A stretch of 64,000 nt of DNA from Palsa-295 sp963781105 (GTDB lineage: Bacteria; Acidobacteriota; Terriglobia; Acidiferrales; UBA7541), in NCBI GenBank assembly GCA_963781105.1, contig CAWAED010000020.1, forward strand, positions 248,001 through 312,000, in the 5' to 3' direction. Made by a program: the position numbers and the translations under genes. The notes under the pieces were generated by a model that was given only the letters and a program-made list of their open reading frames with translations, did no database searches and was not told the origin of the DNA. Positions 1 through 8,785 of the stretch are shown here, piece by piece (the stretch's first letter is position 1; every line of letters starts with the position of its first letter).

Positions 1-2
1 TG

Positions 3-389
3 CTGCCTCCGATCAATGGAGAGAGCGCGATCACGGCAGCTACAAATTCTCCTTACTTTACCGAGAATCCGGGAGATCCGTTCAAGGCCTGGGACTCGTC
101 CATCACGTTCGACTACATGCCCAAGCAGTACATCACGTTCCGGTGGGAATATGACTACCGCCACGCGAATGTGCCGTACTGGAGTGGCCGTGGCGGCATT
201 ACGCCTCCGGGCGGCAATACTGGAACACCCACGGATTACATTTGCAATAACGGCGTCTCCTCCGGAGAGACGTCACTGGGTCCCGCGACGACTTTTTGCA
301 CGAGCGCGCCGCAAAATTCGAGCGTGTGGTTTCCGGATCTTCGGAGGGACGAGTCGTTTATTGACATGTCCATTCTGGTCAAGTTCTGA
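3..389 (+). CDS. Outer-membrane beta-barrel porin, C-terminal part
   Basis: This is the 3' end of a gene that starts before the window; the frame is open from base 3. The visible 128 residues alternate aromatic and polar residues in the manner of barrel strands (for example FDYMPKQYITFRWEYDYR) and contain a Gly/Pro-rich loop with two cysteines. The protein ends in SILVKF, and a terminal Phe is the usual signal for outer-membrane barrel assembly. A barrel porin just upstream of kdp genes fits a role in ion entry across the outer membrane, but that link is inferred from position only. The exact porin family cannot be fixed from this fragment. Confidence 0.7.
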   Translation: MPPINGESAITAATNSPYFTENPGDPFKAWDSSITFDYMPKQYITFRWEYDYRHANVPYWSGRGGITPPGGNTGTPTDYICNNGVSSGETSLGPATTFCTSAPQNSSVWFPDLRRDESFIDMSILVKF

Positions 390-407
390 GGATTGCGTCA
401 TCGGCTT

Positions 408-520
408 TACCGCAGAGACGCAGAGGACGCAGAGAAAGACTGCTTGGCGGGCGATGTTGCTTTTGATGACAGTCAGAAGCAAAGGCTTTAACACAGAGGG
501 CACAGAGTAAAGGCAGAGTG
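408..520. repeat. Intergenic ACGCAGAG / CACAGAGG repeat
   Basis: The spacer after the porin gene contains iterated short units: CGCAGAGACGCAGAGGACGCAGAG near 411-434 and ACACAGAGGGCACAGAG near 490-507. Read as protein they give TAETQRTQR and NTEGTE, strings that recur in spurious ORFs of many environmental genomes. I regard it as a dispersed intergenic repeat with no coding role. The copy number elsewhere in the genome is unknown. Confidence 0.5.
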
Positions 521-563
521 CACGGAGATAATCTGCTTGGGCTTTGTGTGGGGAGTTCATGTG

Positions 564-650
564 ATGGGAGACATTGTTTTTTTGGCAGTGACGTTGGGAT
601 TTTTTTTGGTGGCTTTGGGTTATGTGCGCGGTTGTGACCGGTTGAAGTGA
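564..650 (+). CDS. Tiny single-TM protein upstream of kdpF
   Basis: This 28-residue ORF starts MGDIVFLAVTL and has one hydrophobic stretch (residues about 4-20) followed by a short basic tail RGCDRLK. It begins at the second ATG of a GTGATG string and ends 13 bases before kdpF. A comparable peptide with a C-terminal C-[DE]-R-L tail lies just before kdpF in several other bacteria, to my recollection. It is too short for ordinary gene callers. A structural or regulatory role in the Kdp complex is plausible but not shown. Confidence 0.5.
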   Translation: MGDIVFLAVTLGFFLVALGYVRGCDRLK

Positions 651-663
651 GGGGTGCAGCTCG

Positions 664-750
664 ATGCTTGGAAATATTTTTCTTTTGGTGGTGTGTGTTT
701 TGATTTTGGGGTATCTGGTTGCGGCTTTGCTGTGGCCGGAAAGGTTCTGA
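664..750 (+). CDS. kdpF: KdpF, small subunit of the Kdp potassium pump
   Basis: The ORF encodes 28 residues: one transmembrane helix (residues about 4-24) and the end LLWPERF, which matches the conserved PE[RK]F tail of KdpF. KdpF is a lipid-like stabilising peptide of the KdpFABC potassium-importing ATPase. It sits directly before kdpA with a 2-base gap, as in other kdp operons. A purine-rich GAGGGG lies about 10 bases before its ATG. Confidence 0.85.
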   Translation: MLGNIFLLVVCVLILGYLVAALLWPERF

Positions 751-752
751 CG

Positions 753-2528
753 ATGACGGCCAATGGCTGGCTGCAAATTCTGCTGTTTCTGCTAGTGATA
801 TTCGCGGTGGCGAAGCCGATGGGCGTCTTCATGACGCGCGTATTTTCCCGCGAGAAAACATTTCTGGATCCCTTGCTGCGTCCTTTGGAGCGTTTGCTTT
901 ACAAGTTGACTGGCGTGGACGAAAAGCGGGAGATGCGCTGGACGGAATATGCGATTGCGATGCTGCTCTTCAGCGGCGTTTCCATGGCGCTGTTGTACGC
1001 GATGGAGCGCGTGCAGCAATTGTTACCGTGGAATCCGGAGAAGCTGGCGGCGGTGCCGACGGACCTGGCGTTCAATACGGCGGCGTCGTTCACGACGAAT
1101 ACAAACTGGCAAGCGTACGTGCCGGAAGTGACGATGAGTTACTTCACGCAGATGGCGGGGCTGGCTTATCACAACTTCATGTCGGCAGCGGTGGGAATCG
1201 CGCTGGCCATTGCAGTGATCCGCGGAATCGCGCGGCGAGAGCAAGATACGATTGGGAATTTTTGGGTGGACCTGACGCGAACGGTTCTGTGGGTGCTTTT
1301 GCCCGCATGCCTGCTGGTTTCGATGGTCTTCGTGTCGCAGGGCGTGATTCAAAACTTGAGACCTTACACGATGACGGAGCTGGTGGAACCGCAAACCGTC
1401 CTGGTGACCGGCTCCGACGGGAAGACGGCGACGCAAGTGGTGAAGGAGCAGAAGATTCCGCAGGGGCCGGTGGCGTCACAGGAGGCGATCAAGATTTTTG
1501 GTACGAATGGCGGCGGATTTTTCAATGCGAACAGCGCGCATCCTTATGAGAATCCGACTCCGCTGAGCAACTTTCTACAGCTCATTTTGATTTTTGCGAT
1601 TCCTTCAGGGCTGACTTACACGCTGGGGCGGATGACCGGGTCGCAGCGGCACGGCTGGGCGGTGTGGGGCGCGATGGCGGCGCTGTTCCTGGCAGGAGCG
1701 ATTGCGGCGTACACGGCGGAGGCGCGAGGTAATCCGCTTTTGCACGGAGTGGACCAGAACACGAGCACGCTGCAGCCGGGCGGAAACATGGAAGGCAAGG
1801 AAGTGCGATTCGGAATTGCGAACTCGGCGCTGTACGCGACGGTGACGACGGACGCGAGCTGCGGCGCGGTGAACGCGATGCACGATTCGTTCACGCCACT
1901 GGGCGGGATGATTCCGCTCATCAACATCATGTTAGGCGAGGTGGTGTTTGGCGGCGTGGGCTCGGGGCTCTACGGAATGATTGTGTTCGTGATTTTGTCC
2001 GTATTCATCGCGGGGCTGATGGTGGGCCGAACGCCGGAATATTTGGGGAAGAAAATTGAAGCGTACGACGTGAAGATGGCGATGCTTTCGGTGCTGATTT
2101 TTCCGCTGGTGATTCTGGTATTCACGGCGATTTCGGTGGTGGCGAAGAGCTTTGGAACGCCGTCCATCACGAATCCGGGGCCGCACGGACTTTCGCAAAT
2201 CTTGTATGCGTATACATCCGGCACCGGAAATAACGGCTCGGCGTTTGCGGGATTCAATGCAAATACGCGCTGGTACAACACCACGATTGGGCTAGCGACA
2301 CTTTTTGGGCGATTTTTCGCGGTGATCCCGATTTTAGCGATTTCGGGAAGCCTGGCACGGAAGAAATACGTGCCGGAGTCGGCGGGAACGTTTCCGGTGA
2401 CGACACCGCTTTTTACGGCGCTGCTGGTTTCGGTGGTGCTGATCGTGAGTGCGCTGACGTTTTTTCCGGCGCTTAGTTTGGGTCCGATTCTGGAGCATCT
2501 GCTGATGCATGCAGGAAAGGTGTTTTAG
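753..2528 (+). CDS. kdpA: Potassium-transporting ATPase, potassium-binding subunit KdpA
   Basis: KdpA is the membrane channel-like subunit of the high-affinity K+-importing KdpFABC complex. The 591-residue protein is of normal length with about ten hydrophobic segments. The filter-region motif TNGGGFFN followed by HPYENPTPLSNF is present near residues 250-275. I chose the ATG at 753 (MTANGWLQ): an upstream GTG at 654 would run through kdpF and add a non-hydrophobic tail unlike KdpA. It is followed by kdpB after 6 bases, so the genes are surely cotranscribed. Expression would be controlled by the KdpD/KdpE pair encoded next door. Confidence 0.97.
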   Translation: MTANGWLQILLFLLVIFAVAKPMGVFMTRVFSREKTFLDPLLRPLERLLYKLTGVDEKREMRWTEYAIAMLLFSGVSMALLYAMERVQQLLPWNPEKLAAVPTDLAFNTAASFTTNTNWQAYVPEVTMSYFTQMAGLAYHNFMSAAVGIALAIAVIRGIARREQDTIGNFWVDLTRTVLWVLLPACLLVSMVFVSQGVIQNLRPYTMTELVEPQTVLVTGSDGKTATQVVKEQKIPQGPVASQEAIKIFGTNGGGFFNANSAHPYENPTPLSNFLQLILIFAIPSGLTYTLGRMTGSQRHGWAVWGAMAALFLAGAIAAYTAEARGNPLLHGVDQNTSTLQPGGNMEGKEVRFGIANSALYATVTTDASCGAVNAMHDSFTPLGGMIPLINIMLGEVVFGGVGSGLYGMIVFVILSVFIAGLMVGRTPEYLGKKIEAYDVKMAMLSVLIFPLVILVFTAISVVAKSFGTPSITNPGPHGLSQILYAYTSGTGNNGSAFAGFNANTRWYNTTIGLATLFGRFFAVIPILAISGSLARKKYVPESAGTFPVTTPLFTALLVSVVLIVSALTFFPALSLGPILEHLLMHAGKVF

Positions 2529-2534
2529 GAACAT

Positions 2535-4583
2535 ATGACCGCCAAGGCAAGCACGCGAGAGCAATCGCGCTGGGGAAAGGAAATCGTGGTGCCGGCGCTG
2601 TGGGAATCGTTTGTCAAACTGAATCCGCGGACGCTAACGAAAAACCCGGTGATGTTCGTGGTGGAAGTGGGCGCGGTGCTGACGTCGGCAGATTTGTTGA
2701 GGGGCGTGGTGCAACACACGCCGGGATTCGGCTTTTCGCTGCAGATCACTTTGTGGCTGTGGTTCACGGTGCTCTTTGCGAATTTCGCGGAAGCGATGGC
2801 GGAAGGTCGCGGGAAGGCGCAGGCGGAAACGTTGCGCAAGGCGCGCGCGGAAACGATTGCGCGGCGATTAAAGGCGGATGGTACGATCGAATCTGTTCCG
2901 GGATCGAAGCTGAGGATGGGCGATGCGGTGATTGTGAGCGCGACGGAATTCATTCCTGGCGACGGCGAGGTGATCGAAGGCGTCGCGTCCGTGGACGAAT
3001 CCGCGATCACGGGTGAGTCCGCGCCGGTGATACGGGAATGCGGCGGTGACCGCTCGGCGGTGACGGGCGGGACGCGCGTTCTGTCCGACGAGATCAAGGT
3101 GCGGATTACGTCGAATCCCGGCGAAACCTTTCTGGACCGGATGATCAAGTTGGTGGAAGGCGCGCTGCGGCAAAAAACGCCAAACGAGATTGCTTTGAAC
3201 ATTCTGCTGGCGGGGCTGACGATTATTTTTCTGCTCGCGGTGGTCACGTTGCAGCCAATGGCGATTTATTCGGGAGCGCCGCAATCGGTGTTTGTGCTGG
3301 TGGCGCTACTGGTGTGCCTGATTCCGACGACAATTGGCGGATTGCTTTCGGCAATCGGCATTGCGGGGATGGACCGGGTGCTGCAGAAAAATGTGCTGGC
3401 GATGTCCGGGCGCGCGGTGGAAGCAGCGGGAGATGTGGATACACTGCTGCTGGATAAGACCGGGACGATCACGTTGGGGAACCGTTTTGCGACGGAATTT
3501 ATTCCGGCGCCCGGAGTGAGCGACGCTGAGCTGGCGGATGCTGCGCAACTGGCTTCTCTGGCGGATGAAACACCGGAGGGACGCTCGATTGTGGTGCTGG
3601 CGAAGGATAAGTACGGGTTGCGCGCGAGAGAGTTGGGATCTATCGCGGCGATATTTATACCGTTTTCGGCGGTTACGCGAATGTCCGGAGTGGATTTGGA
3701 CGGGCGCAGAATTCGCAAGGGCGCGCGGGATGCGATCGTCAAGAGCATCAAGGAAGCGGGCGGATCGGTGCCCCCGGAAACGATGGAGGCGGTGGAGCGG
3801 ATTTCAAATTCGGGCGGCACGCCGTTGCTGGTGGCGGAAGACGGACGGGCGCTGGGTGTGGTCCATCTGAAGGATATCGTTAAGGGCGGGATGCGCGAGC
3901 GTTTTGAACATTTGCGCGTGATGGGAATTCGCACGGTGATGATTACCGGCGACAATCCGTTGACGGCGGCAGCGATCGCGCGCGAAGCAGGCGTGGACGA
4001 TTTTCTGGCGGAGGCGCGGCCGGAAGACAAGCTGGCTTTGATTCGCCGCGAACAAGCCAAGGGGAAATTGGTGGCGATGACCGGCGACGGGACGAACGAT
4101 GCGCCGGCTTTGGCGCAGGCGGACGTGGGACTAGCGATGAACGCCGGAACGCAGGCGGCAAAAGAAGCCGGAAACATGGTGGATTTGGATTCGAATCCGA
4201 CGAAATTGATTGAGGTGGTGGAGATTGGCAAGCAGCTTTTGATTACGCGCGGGGCGTTGACCACGTTTTCGGTGGCGAACGACGTGGCGAAATATTTTGC
4301 GATTATTCCGGCGATGTTTTCGGCGGCCTTTCCGCAGTTGGGCGTGCTCAACGTGATGGCGCTGCGGACGCCGCAGTCGGCGATTCTCTCGGCGGTGATT
4401 TTCAATGCGCTGATTATTATCGCGCTGGTGCCGCTGGCGTTGCGAGGCGTGAAATACCGGCCTTTGGGAGCGGAAGCATTGCTGCGACGGAATTTGCTGG
4501 TGTACGGATTGGGCGGGATTATTGCGCCATTCATCGGGATCAAGTTGATTGACGTTGTGATCACGCACATCGGGCTGGCGTAA
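2535..4583 (+). CDS. kdpB: Potassium-transporting P-type ATPase subunit KdpB
   Basis: KdpB is the ATP-hydrolysing P-type subunit of KdpFABC. The 682-residue protein has the actuator motif TGES at 159-162, the phosphorylation motif DKTGTIT with Asp307 (the same number as in E. coli KdpB), and the hinge motif GDGTNDAPAL late in the protein. Membrane segments flank these domains in the usual order. The start ATG lies 6 bases after kdpA and kdpC follows after 8 bases. Nothing is missing or altered. Confidence 0.98.
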   Translation: MTAKASTREQSRWGKEIVVPALWESFVKLNPRTLTKNPVMFVVEVGAVLTSADLLRGVVQHTPGFGFSLQITLWLWFTVLFANFAEAMAEGRGKAQAETLRKARAETIARRLKADGTIESVPGSKLRMGDAVIVSATEFIPGDGEVIEGVASVDESAITGESAPVIRECGGDRSAVTGGTRVLSDEIKVRITSNPGETFLDRMIKLVEGALRQKTPNEIALNILLAGLTIIFLLAVVTLQPMAIYSGAPQSVFVLVALLVCLIPTTIGGLLSAIGIAGMDRVLQKNVLAMSGRAVEAAGDVDTLLLDKTGTITLGNRFATEFIPAPGVSDAELADAAQLASLADETPEGRSIVVLAKDKYGLRARELGSIAAIFIPFSAVTRMSGVDLDGRRIRKGARDAIVKSIKEAGGSVPPETMEAVERISNSGGTPLLVAEDGRALGVVHLKDIVKGGMRERFEHLRVMGIRTVMITGDNPLTAAAIAREAGVDDFLAEARPEDKLALIRREQAKGKLVAMTGDGTNDAPALAQADVGLAMNAGTQAAKEAGNMVDLDSNPTKLIEVVEIGKQLLITRGALTTFSVANDVAKYFAIIPAMFSAAFPQLGVLNVMALRTPQSAILSAVIFNALIIIALVPLALRGVKYRPLGAEALLRRNLLVYGLGGIIAPFIGIKLIDVVITHIGLA

Positions 4584-4591
4584 GGACGTTT

Positions 4592-5179
4592 ATGAAACGA
4601 AACTTTCTGATTTCCATTTGGATGACGCTGGCGACGACCGTGTTGCTGGGAATTGGGTATCCGCTGGCGGTTACCGGCCTAGCGCAGTGGCTTTTCCCGA
4701 GACAGGCGAACGGCGAAATAATTCAGGTGCACGGGAAGCTGTTGGGATCGTCGCTGATCGGGCAGCCATTCTCTGCGGCAGGTTATTTTCATTCGCGGCC
4801 TTCCGAGGCGGGACCTGCTGGTTACGATCCGGACGCGGCGGGTGGCGGAGCGTCGAATCTGGGGCCGACGAATTCGGCATTGATTACGCGGGTAAATGGC
4901 GACGTGCGGCGTTTACACGCGGAAAATCCTGGCGCACCGATTCCCGTTGATCTAGTTACAAGTTCGGGGTCGGGGCTCGATCCGGATATTACTCCGGCTG
5001 GGGCGGAGTTTCAGGTGGCGCGAGTCGCACGGGAACGCGGGATGAGCGAGGGGGACGTTCGCGCGGCGGTGGCGCGGCACACGTTTGGGCGCCAGTGGGG
5101 TTTCTTGGGCGAGACGCGCGTGAACGTGCTGGAGTTGAATTTGGAGTTGGACGCGATGCGTCCGATGAACCCGCGGTAA
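4592..5179 (+). CDS. kdpC: Potassium-transporting ATPase subunit KdpC
   Basis: KdpC is the single-span accessory subunit that helps KdpB bind ATP. The 195-residue protein has one N-terminal transmembrane helix (residues about 7-30), then a periplasmic domain with the conserved SRPS and GASNLGPTN motifs and, near the end, VNVLELNLELD. Length is normal. It is the last gene of the kdpFABC operon and converges on kdpE. Confidence 0.97.
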   Translation: MKRNFLISIWMTLATTVLLGIGYPLAVTGLAQWLFPRQANGEIIQVHGKLLGSSLIGQPFSAAGYFHSRPSEAGPAGYDPDAAGGGASNLGPTNSALITRVNGDVRRLHAENPGAPIPVDLVTSSGSGLDPDITPAGAEFQVARVARERGMSEGDVRAAVARHTFGRQWGFLGETRVNVLELNLELDAMRPMNPR

Positions 5180-5202
5180 ACGCGCGATCATTGCGAGAGA
5201 GA

Positions 5203-5310
5203 TTCCTGCCTACGGCAGGCAGGCCTCACTGGGTGAGGGATGACTACGAGAGACAGCCACGAAAGCGGCGGACGCGCCGCGACTCGGAGGGCGGGTCTGA
5301 GACCCGCCCC
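5203..5310. terminator. Three stacked palindromes between convergent kdpC and kdpE
   Basis: The 189-base convergent spacer holds three inverted repeats: CTGCC-TAC-GGCAG near 5206-5218, CCTCAC-TGG-GTGAGG at 5224-5238, and a 9-bp stem GGGCGGGTC/GACCCGCCC at 5289-5309 with a 3-base TGA loop. None has a clear T-run, so these are either factor-assisted bidirectional terminators or copies of dispersed GC-rich palindromic repeats. The two ideas are compatible. Confidence 0.55.
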
Positions 5311-5368
5311 CCCTTCAAACCGGATTTACAGGAAGAGTTGATAGGCATTCGTCGACGCTGTAACGGTT

Positions 5369-6088
5369 TTACTTTTCTTGGCGCGTGGTGCGGGATTTGG
5401 CAGTGGTGGGCGGGTCGAAGCGGTAGCCGATCCAGGGTTCTGTGTGGATGTAGCGCGGATGGCTTGGGTCGGGCTCGATTTTTTTTCGCAGTTGATTGAT
5501 GAAGACGCGCAGGTATTCGGTTTCTTCCCCGTAGTCGGGTCCCCAGACAGCTTGCAGCAGACGGCGGTGTCCTTGTGCTTTGCCTGCATTTGCGACTAGC
5601 TGGCGCAGGAGTTCGAATTCCTTGGGAGTGAGGCGGACTGGACGGCCTTTGACGAGGACACTGCGTTTTTCAAAGTCAATCCTGAGGTCGTCGGAGACGA
5701 AAGCGGGCGTAGCATCTCCAGGGGCGGCGCGGCGCAGCGCGGCGCGAATGCGCGCCATGAGTTCCTCGACGCCGAAGGGTTTGACGACGTAATCGTCGGC
5801 GCCGGCATCGAGGGCCTGCACTTTGTCGCGCTCCGAGTTGCGCACCGTAAGCATGATGATGGGGGCGTCGCTAGTGCTGCGGATTTCGCGGCAAGTCTCG
5901 AGGCCAGACATTCCGGGCAAGTTCACGTCGAGAAGAATAAGATCGGGGCGTTCACCGCGAATTTTTTCGAGAGCCTCTTCGCCGCTGCGCGCTTCGACGA
6001 CCGTGTAGCCCTGCGAGGCAAGCGTAGTGAGCATGACGCGGCGGATCTGCGGTTCGTCATCCACGACGAGAATGGTGGCGGCGCTCAT
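5369..6088 (-). CDS. kdpE: Response regulator KdpE
   Basis: This OmpR/PhoB-type regulator activates the kdp operon when phosphorylated by the KdpD kinase. In its 239 residues, the receiver domain (1-115) has the acidic pair at 10-11, phospho-acceptor Asp54 in LLDVNLPGMSG and Lys103 in VVKPFG. A winged-helix DNA-binding domain (about 130-225) ends in the typical RxxxHTEPWIGYRF string. Its start overlaps the stop of the kinase gene by one base (TGATG), so the two are translationally coupled. The pair is convergent with kdpFABC. Confidence 0.95.
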   Translation of the reverse strand: MSAATILVVDDEPQIRRVMLTTLASQGYTVVEARSGEEALEKIRGERPDLILLDVNLPGMSGLETCREIRSTSDAPIIMLTVRNSERDKVQALDAGADDYVVKPFGVEELMARIRAALRRAAPGDATPAFVSDDLRIDFEKRSVLVKGRPVRLTPKEFELLRQLVANAGKAQGHRRLLQAVWGPDYGEETEYLRVFINQLRKKIEPDPSHPRYIHTEPWIGYRFDPPTTAKSRTTRQEK

Positions 6089-7551
6089 CAGTCTCCGGAA
6101 CGGCCGCGGTCCACTGGCAATGTGAAGGAAAAGACGGAGCCCTGGCCGCGCTGGCTGGTGAGGCTCATGGTGCCACCGTGGGCTTCGATGATTGCTTTGG
6201 CGATAGGCAAGCCCATGCCGGTGCCTTGGACGAGGTAGCGCTGGTCCTTGCCGCGATAAAACTTCTCGAAAATGAGGTTTTGTTCGAGGTCGTCGATGCC
6301 GGCGCCGCGGTCGGCAACGCTAGTGACGACGAAATCAGGACTGGCTTCCGCGGTAATGGTGATGGGCTTGTCCGTGGGTGAATACTGGTTAGCGTTCTCG
6401 AGCAGATGGACCAGAGCTTCGCGCGCGCGGACGAGATCCACGCTCACGTGCGGAAGGCCGGGAGGCGCCTGTACGTGCACGACACGATCGCCGAGGGCGA
6501 GCTTGCACTGATTGAGCGCCGCGTTGATGACGTCTTCAATCGGATGGGATTCGAGGCGGAGTTCGACTTCACCAGCATCGAGGCGCGCCATTTCTCCGGC
6601 TTCGCCGACGAGGCGGTTGAGGCGGTCGGTTTCTTCATTGATGATGGTGAGAAGTTCCTGGCGTTGTTGATTCGTGACGCTAGCGTTCGAGAGCAAATTT
6701 GTGACGGAAGCTTTGATGGAGGTGAGCGGGGTGCGCAGCGCGTGGGTGACGGAATCGAGGAGCGCGGTGCGGAGACGTTCACCCTCGCGGGCCGCTTCGG
6801 TGAGGCCGAGTTGCTCGATGGCGCGAGCGCGTTCGATGGCGACGGCGATGAGGGTGCCGACGGCTTCGAGTGTCTGGCGAGAGAGCATCGAACCGGAAAC
6901 TCCCAGGCTGCCGATGGGACGAACGCCGAGGCGAACCGGAACAAAGCAGAGGCTATTGGCTTCGTCAACCAGCGGCTCTTCGCGGATGACCATCGCCTTG
7001 AGAGTTTCGAGATCGAGTTTCGGTATCACCGGGCCGGAGCGATAGATTTTCTGCTTTTCAGCGAGAAGCAGCGCGGCGGCGCCGACTTCGAAGATGTCCA
7101 CAATTTGCGAGGGAATCCGGTTGAGGAGCTGAATCACGTTGCCTGATTCGAGAAGGCCCTGGCTGAAGGCGTAGAGCTTTTCGATTTCGCGGCGGCGTTG
7201 CGCGGCGTCTTTGGCTTGTTGACGAGCGCGAGTAGAAAGGTGGCTCGCGAGCACGGATACGACCAGGAAAGCGAAGAGTGCAACCCAATTCTGAGGATCC
7301 GCGACCGTAAAAGTGCCGACCGGGGGCAAGAAATAGAAGTTGAAAGCGAGCATGGCCACGATGGACATAAACACGGAAACGGCGATGCCCCATACGGTGG
7401 AAACGGCTAGAATGGCGAGCAGAAAAGTGAGCGCAACCGTGGTGGGATTGACGGGTAAGACGTGCCTATAGAAAACGGAAATCCCAAGAACTATCGCAAG
7501 AGCAGCAACGAATCGCAGGAAACGTGGGAGAAGAGCATCGCGCACTGACAC
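6088..7551 (-). CDS. kdpD: KdpD C-terminal half: membrane sensor histidine kinase
   Basis: The 487-residue protein corresponds to the C-terminal half of a classical KdpD. It has a membrane domain of about four helices (residues 10-108), a GAF-like linker (about 125-240), a HisKA domain with the phospho-accepting His in SVTHALRTPL and an HATPase domain with GTGMGLPIAKAIIEAHGG near the end. It should phosphorylate KdpE. The N-terminal KdpD and Usp domains are missing here and are encoded by the divergent gene starting 44 bases away. The start codon is GTG at 7551. Confidence 0.9.
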   Translation of the reverse strand: MSVRDALLPRFLRFVAALAIVLGISVFYRHVLPVNPTTVALTFLLAILAVSTVWGIAVSVFMSIVAMLAFNFYFLPPVGTFTVADPQNWVALFAFLVVSVLASHLSTRARQQAKDAAQRRREIEKLYAFSQGLLESGNVIQLLNRIPSQIVDIFEVGAAALLLAEKQKIYRSGPVIPKLDLETLKAMVIREEPLVDEANSLCFVPVRLGVRPIGSLGVSGSMLSRQTLEAVGTLIAVAIERARAIEQLGLTEAAREGERLRTALLDSVTHALRTPLTSIKASVTNLLSNASVTNQQRQELLTIINEETDRLNRLVGEAGEMARLDAGEVELRLESHPIEDVINAALNQCKLALGDRVVHVQAPPGLPHVSVDLVRAREALVHLLENANQYSPTDKPITITAEASPDFVVTSVADRGAGIDDLEQNLIFEKFYRGKDQRYLVQGTGMGLPIAKAIIEAHGGTMSLTSQRGQGSVFSFTLPVDRGRSGD

Positions 7552-7595
7552 ATTCTAACGTAGCTTTCCAAGGGACCGTAGAAGAGAATACCCGC

Positions 7596-8720
7596 ATGCC
7601 AAAGACCCCGGAACAGTGGCTAGCCGCGTCCAAGCCATCCGAAAAGACCAAGGGAGCGCTAAAACTATTTCTGGGCTACGCACCCGGAGTAGGCAAGACG
7701 TTCAGCATGTTGAGCGAGGCGATCCGGAGGCATAGCCGCGGCGAAGACGTGGTGATCGGAGTGGTGGAAACGCATGGAAGAAAGGGCATCGCGGAGCTTT
7801 CGTCACAACTGGAAACGATTCCGCGACGGATGATTGATTACAAAGGAACGCTCTTCGCCGAAATGGACCTGGAAGCGATTTTGGCGCGGCAACCGCGCGT
7901 GGCGCTGGTGGATGAATTGGCGCACACGAATATCCCCGGAAGCAAGAATCGCAAGAGATACGAGGACGTACTGGAGATTCTGGATGCAAAAATTGACGTG
8001 ATTTCGACCGTCAACATCCAACATATCGAGAGCATCGCGCCGACGGTGCGCGCGATCACGGGTGTGCCGGTACGGGAAACGGTGCCGGATTGGGTGCTTC
8101 AGGTGTCCGACGAGACGGTAATGGTGGACTTGACGCCAGAGGCATTGCAGAACCGCATGAGGCGCGGAGACGTTTACGGAAAGGAAAAAATCGAGCAAGC
8201 GCTGAAGAATTTCTTTCGCCGCGGGAATTTGATCGCGCTGCGCGAACTGGCGTTGCGGCAGGTGGCAGAGCAGGTGGATCGGAGCCTGGAGTCGTACATG
8301 GTGGAGAAGGACATCCAGGAGGCGTGGGGCGTGCGCGAGCGCATCGCGGTGTGCATCAGCGCGAACCCGAAGGCGCAGTACCTGGTAGCCCGAGCCGCAC
8401 GCATGGCGCGGCGGATGGATGCGGAGCTCTACGCACTGCATGTGGATTTGGATCAGGACAGCGATCCGGAAGAGGAAAAGTTGCTGGAAGCGAATTTGCA
8501 ATTCGCGGAAAATTTGGGAGCGAAACCGGTGCGGTTGAAAGGCGAACACGTAGCCGAAGCGGCCGCGCAATTTGTGAGGGATAAACACATCACGCAGGTG
8601 ATATTCGGGCGGACAGCGACCGAGGGTTGGAAAAAGTTGAAATACATGAATGGGATCAATCGATTTTTGAGGGATGCGCCGGCTGTGGACGTTCATATTG
8701 TGACGCAGGAGCCGGATTAG
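7596..8720 (+). CDS. kdpD: KdpD N-terminal half: sensor and Usp domains, separate protein
   Basis: The 374-residue protein contains the KdpD sensor domain (about 20-235) with the Walker-A-like GYAPGVGKT and the conserved DELAHTN and STVNIQHIES strings, then a universal-stress (Usp) domain (about 245-370). It lacks membrane helices and any kinase domain, so it is cytoplasmic. I chose the ATG at 7596 (MPKTPEQW); an upstream ATG at 7524 would overlap the divergent kinase gene. In E. coli the same domains are the N-terminus of KdpD and tune its response to K+ and ATP. Here they must act in trans. Confidence 0.9.
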   Translation: MPKTPEQWLAASKPSEKTKGALKLFLGYAPGVGKTFSMLSEAIRRHSRGEDVVIGVVETHGRKGIAELSSQLETIPRRMIDYKGTLFAEMDLEAILARQPRVALVDELAHTNIPGSKNRKRYEDVLEILDAKIDVISTVNIQHIESIAPTVRAITGVPVRETVPDWVLQVSDETVMVDLTPEALQNRMRRGDVYGKEKIEQALKNFFRRGNLIALRELALRQVAEQVDRSLESYMVEKDIQEAWGVRERIAVCISANPKAQYLVARAARMARRMDAELYALHVDLDQDSDPEEEKLLEANLQFAENLGAKPVRLKGEHVAEAAAQFVRDKHITQVIFGRTATEGWKKLKYMNGINRFLRDAPAVDVHIVTQEPD

Positions 8721-8785
8721 GGGCGACTGCTGCAGTGGGAGCATAGCGTTGTATTTGCGCGAGAAGGAACGGTTGGCGTTAGGGG

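Noticed and set aside
654..752. Upstream extension of kdpA from GTG 654
   Set aside because: It overlaps kdpF in another frame and gives a non-family N-terminus; ATG 753 fits KdpA.
3266..4570. 434-residue open frame antisense to kdpB
   Set aside because: It is a shadow of a GC-rich gene with clear P-type ATPase motifs on the other strand.
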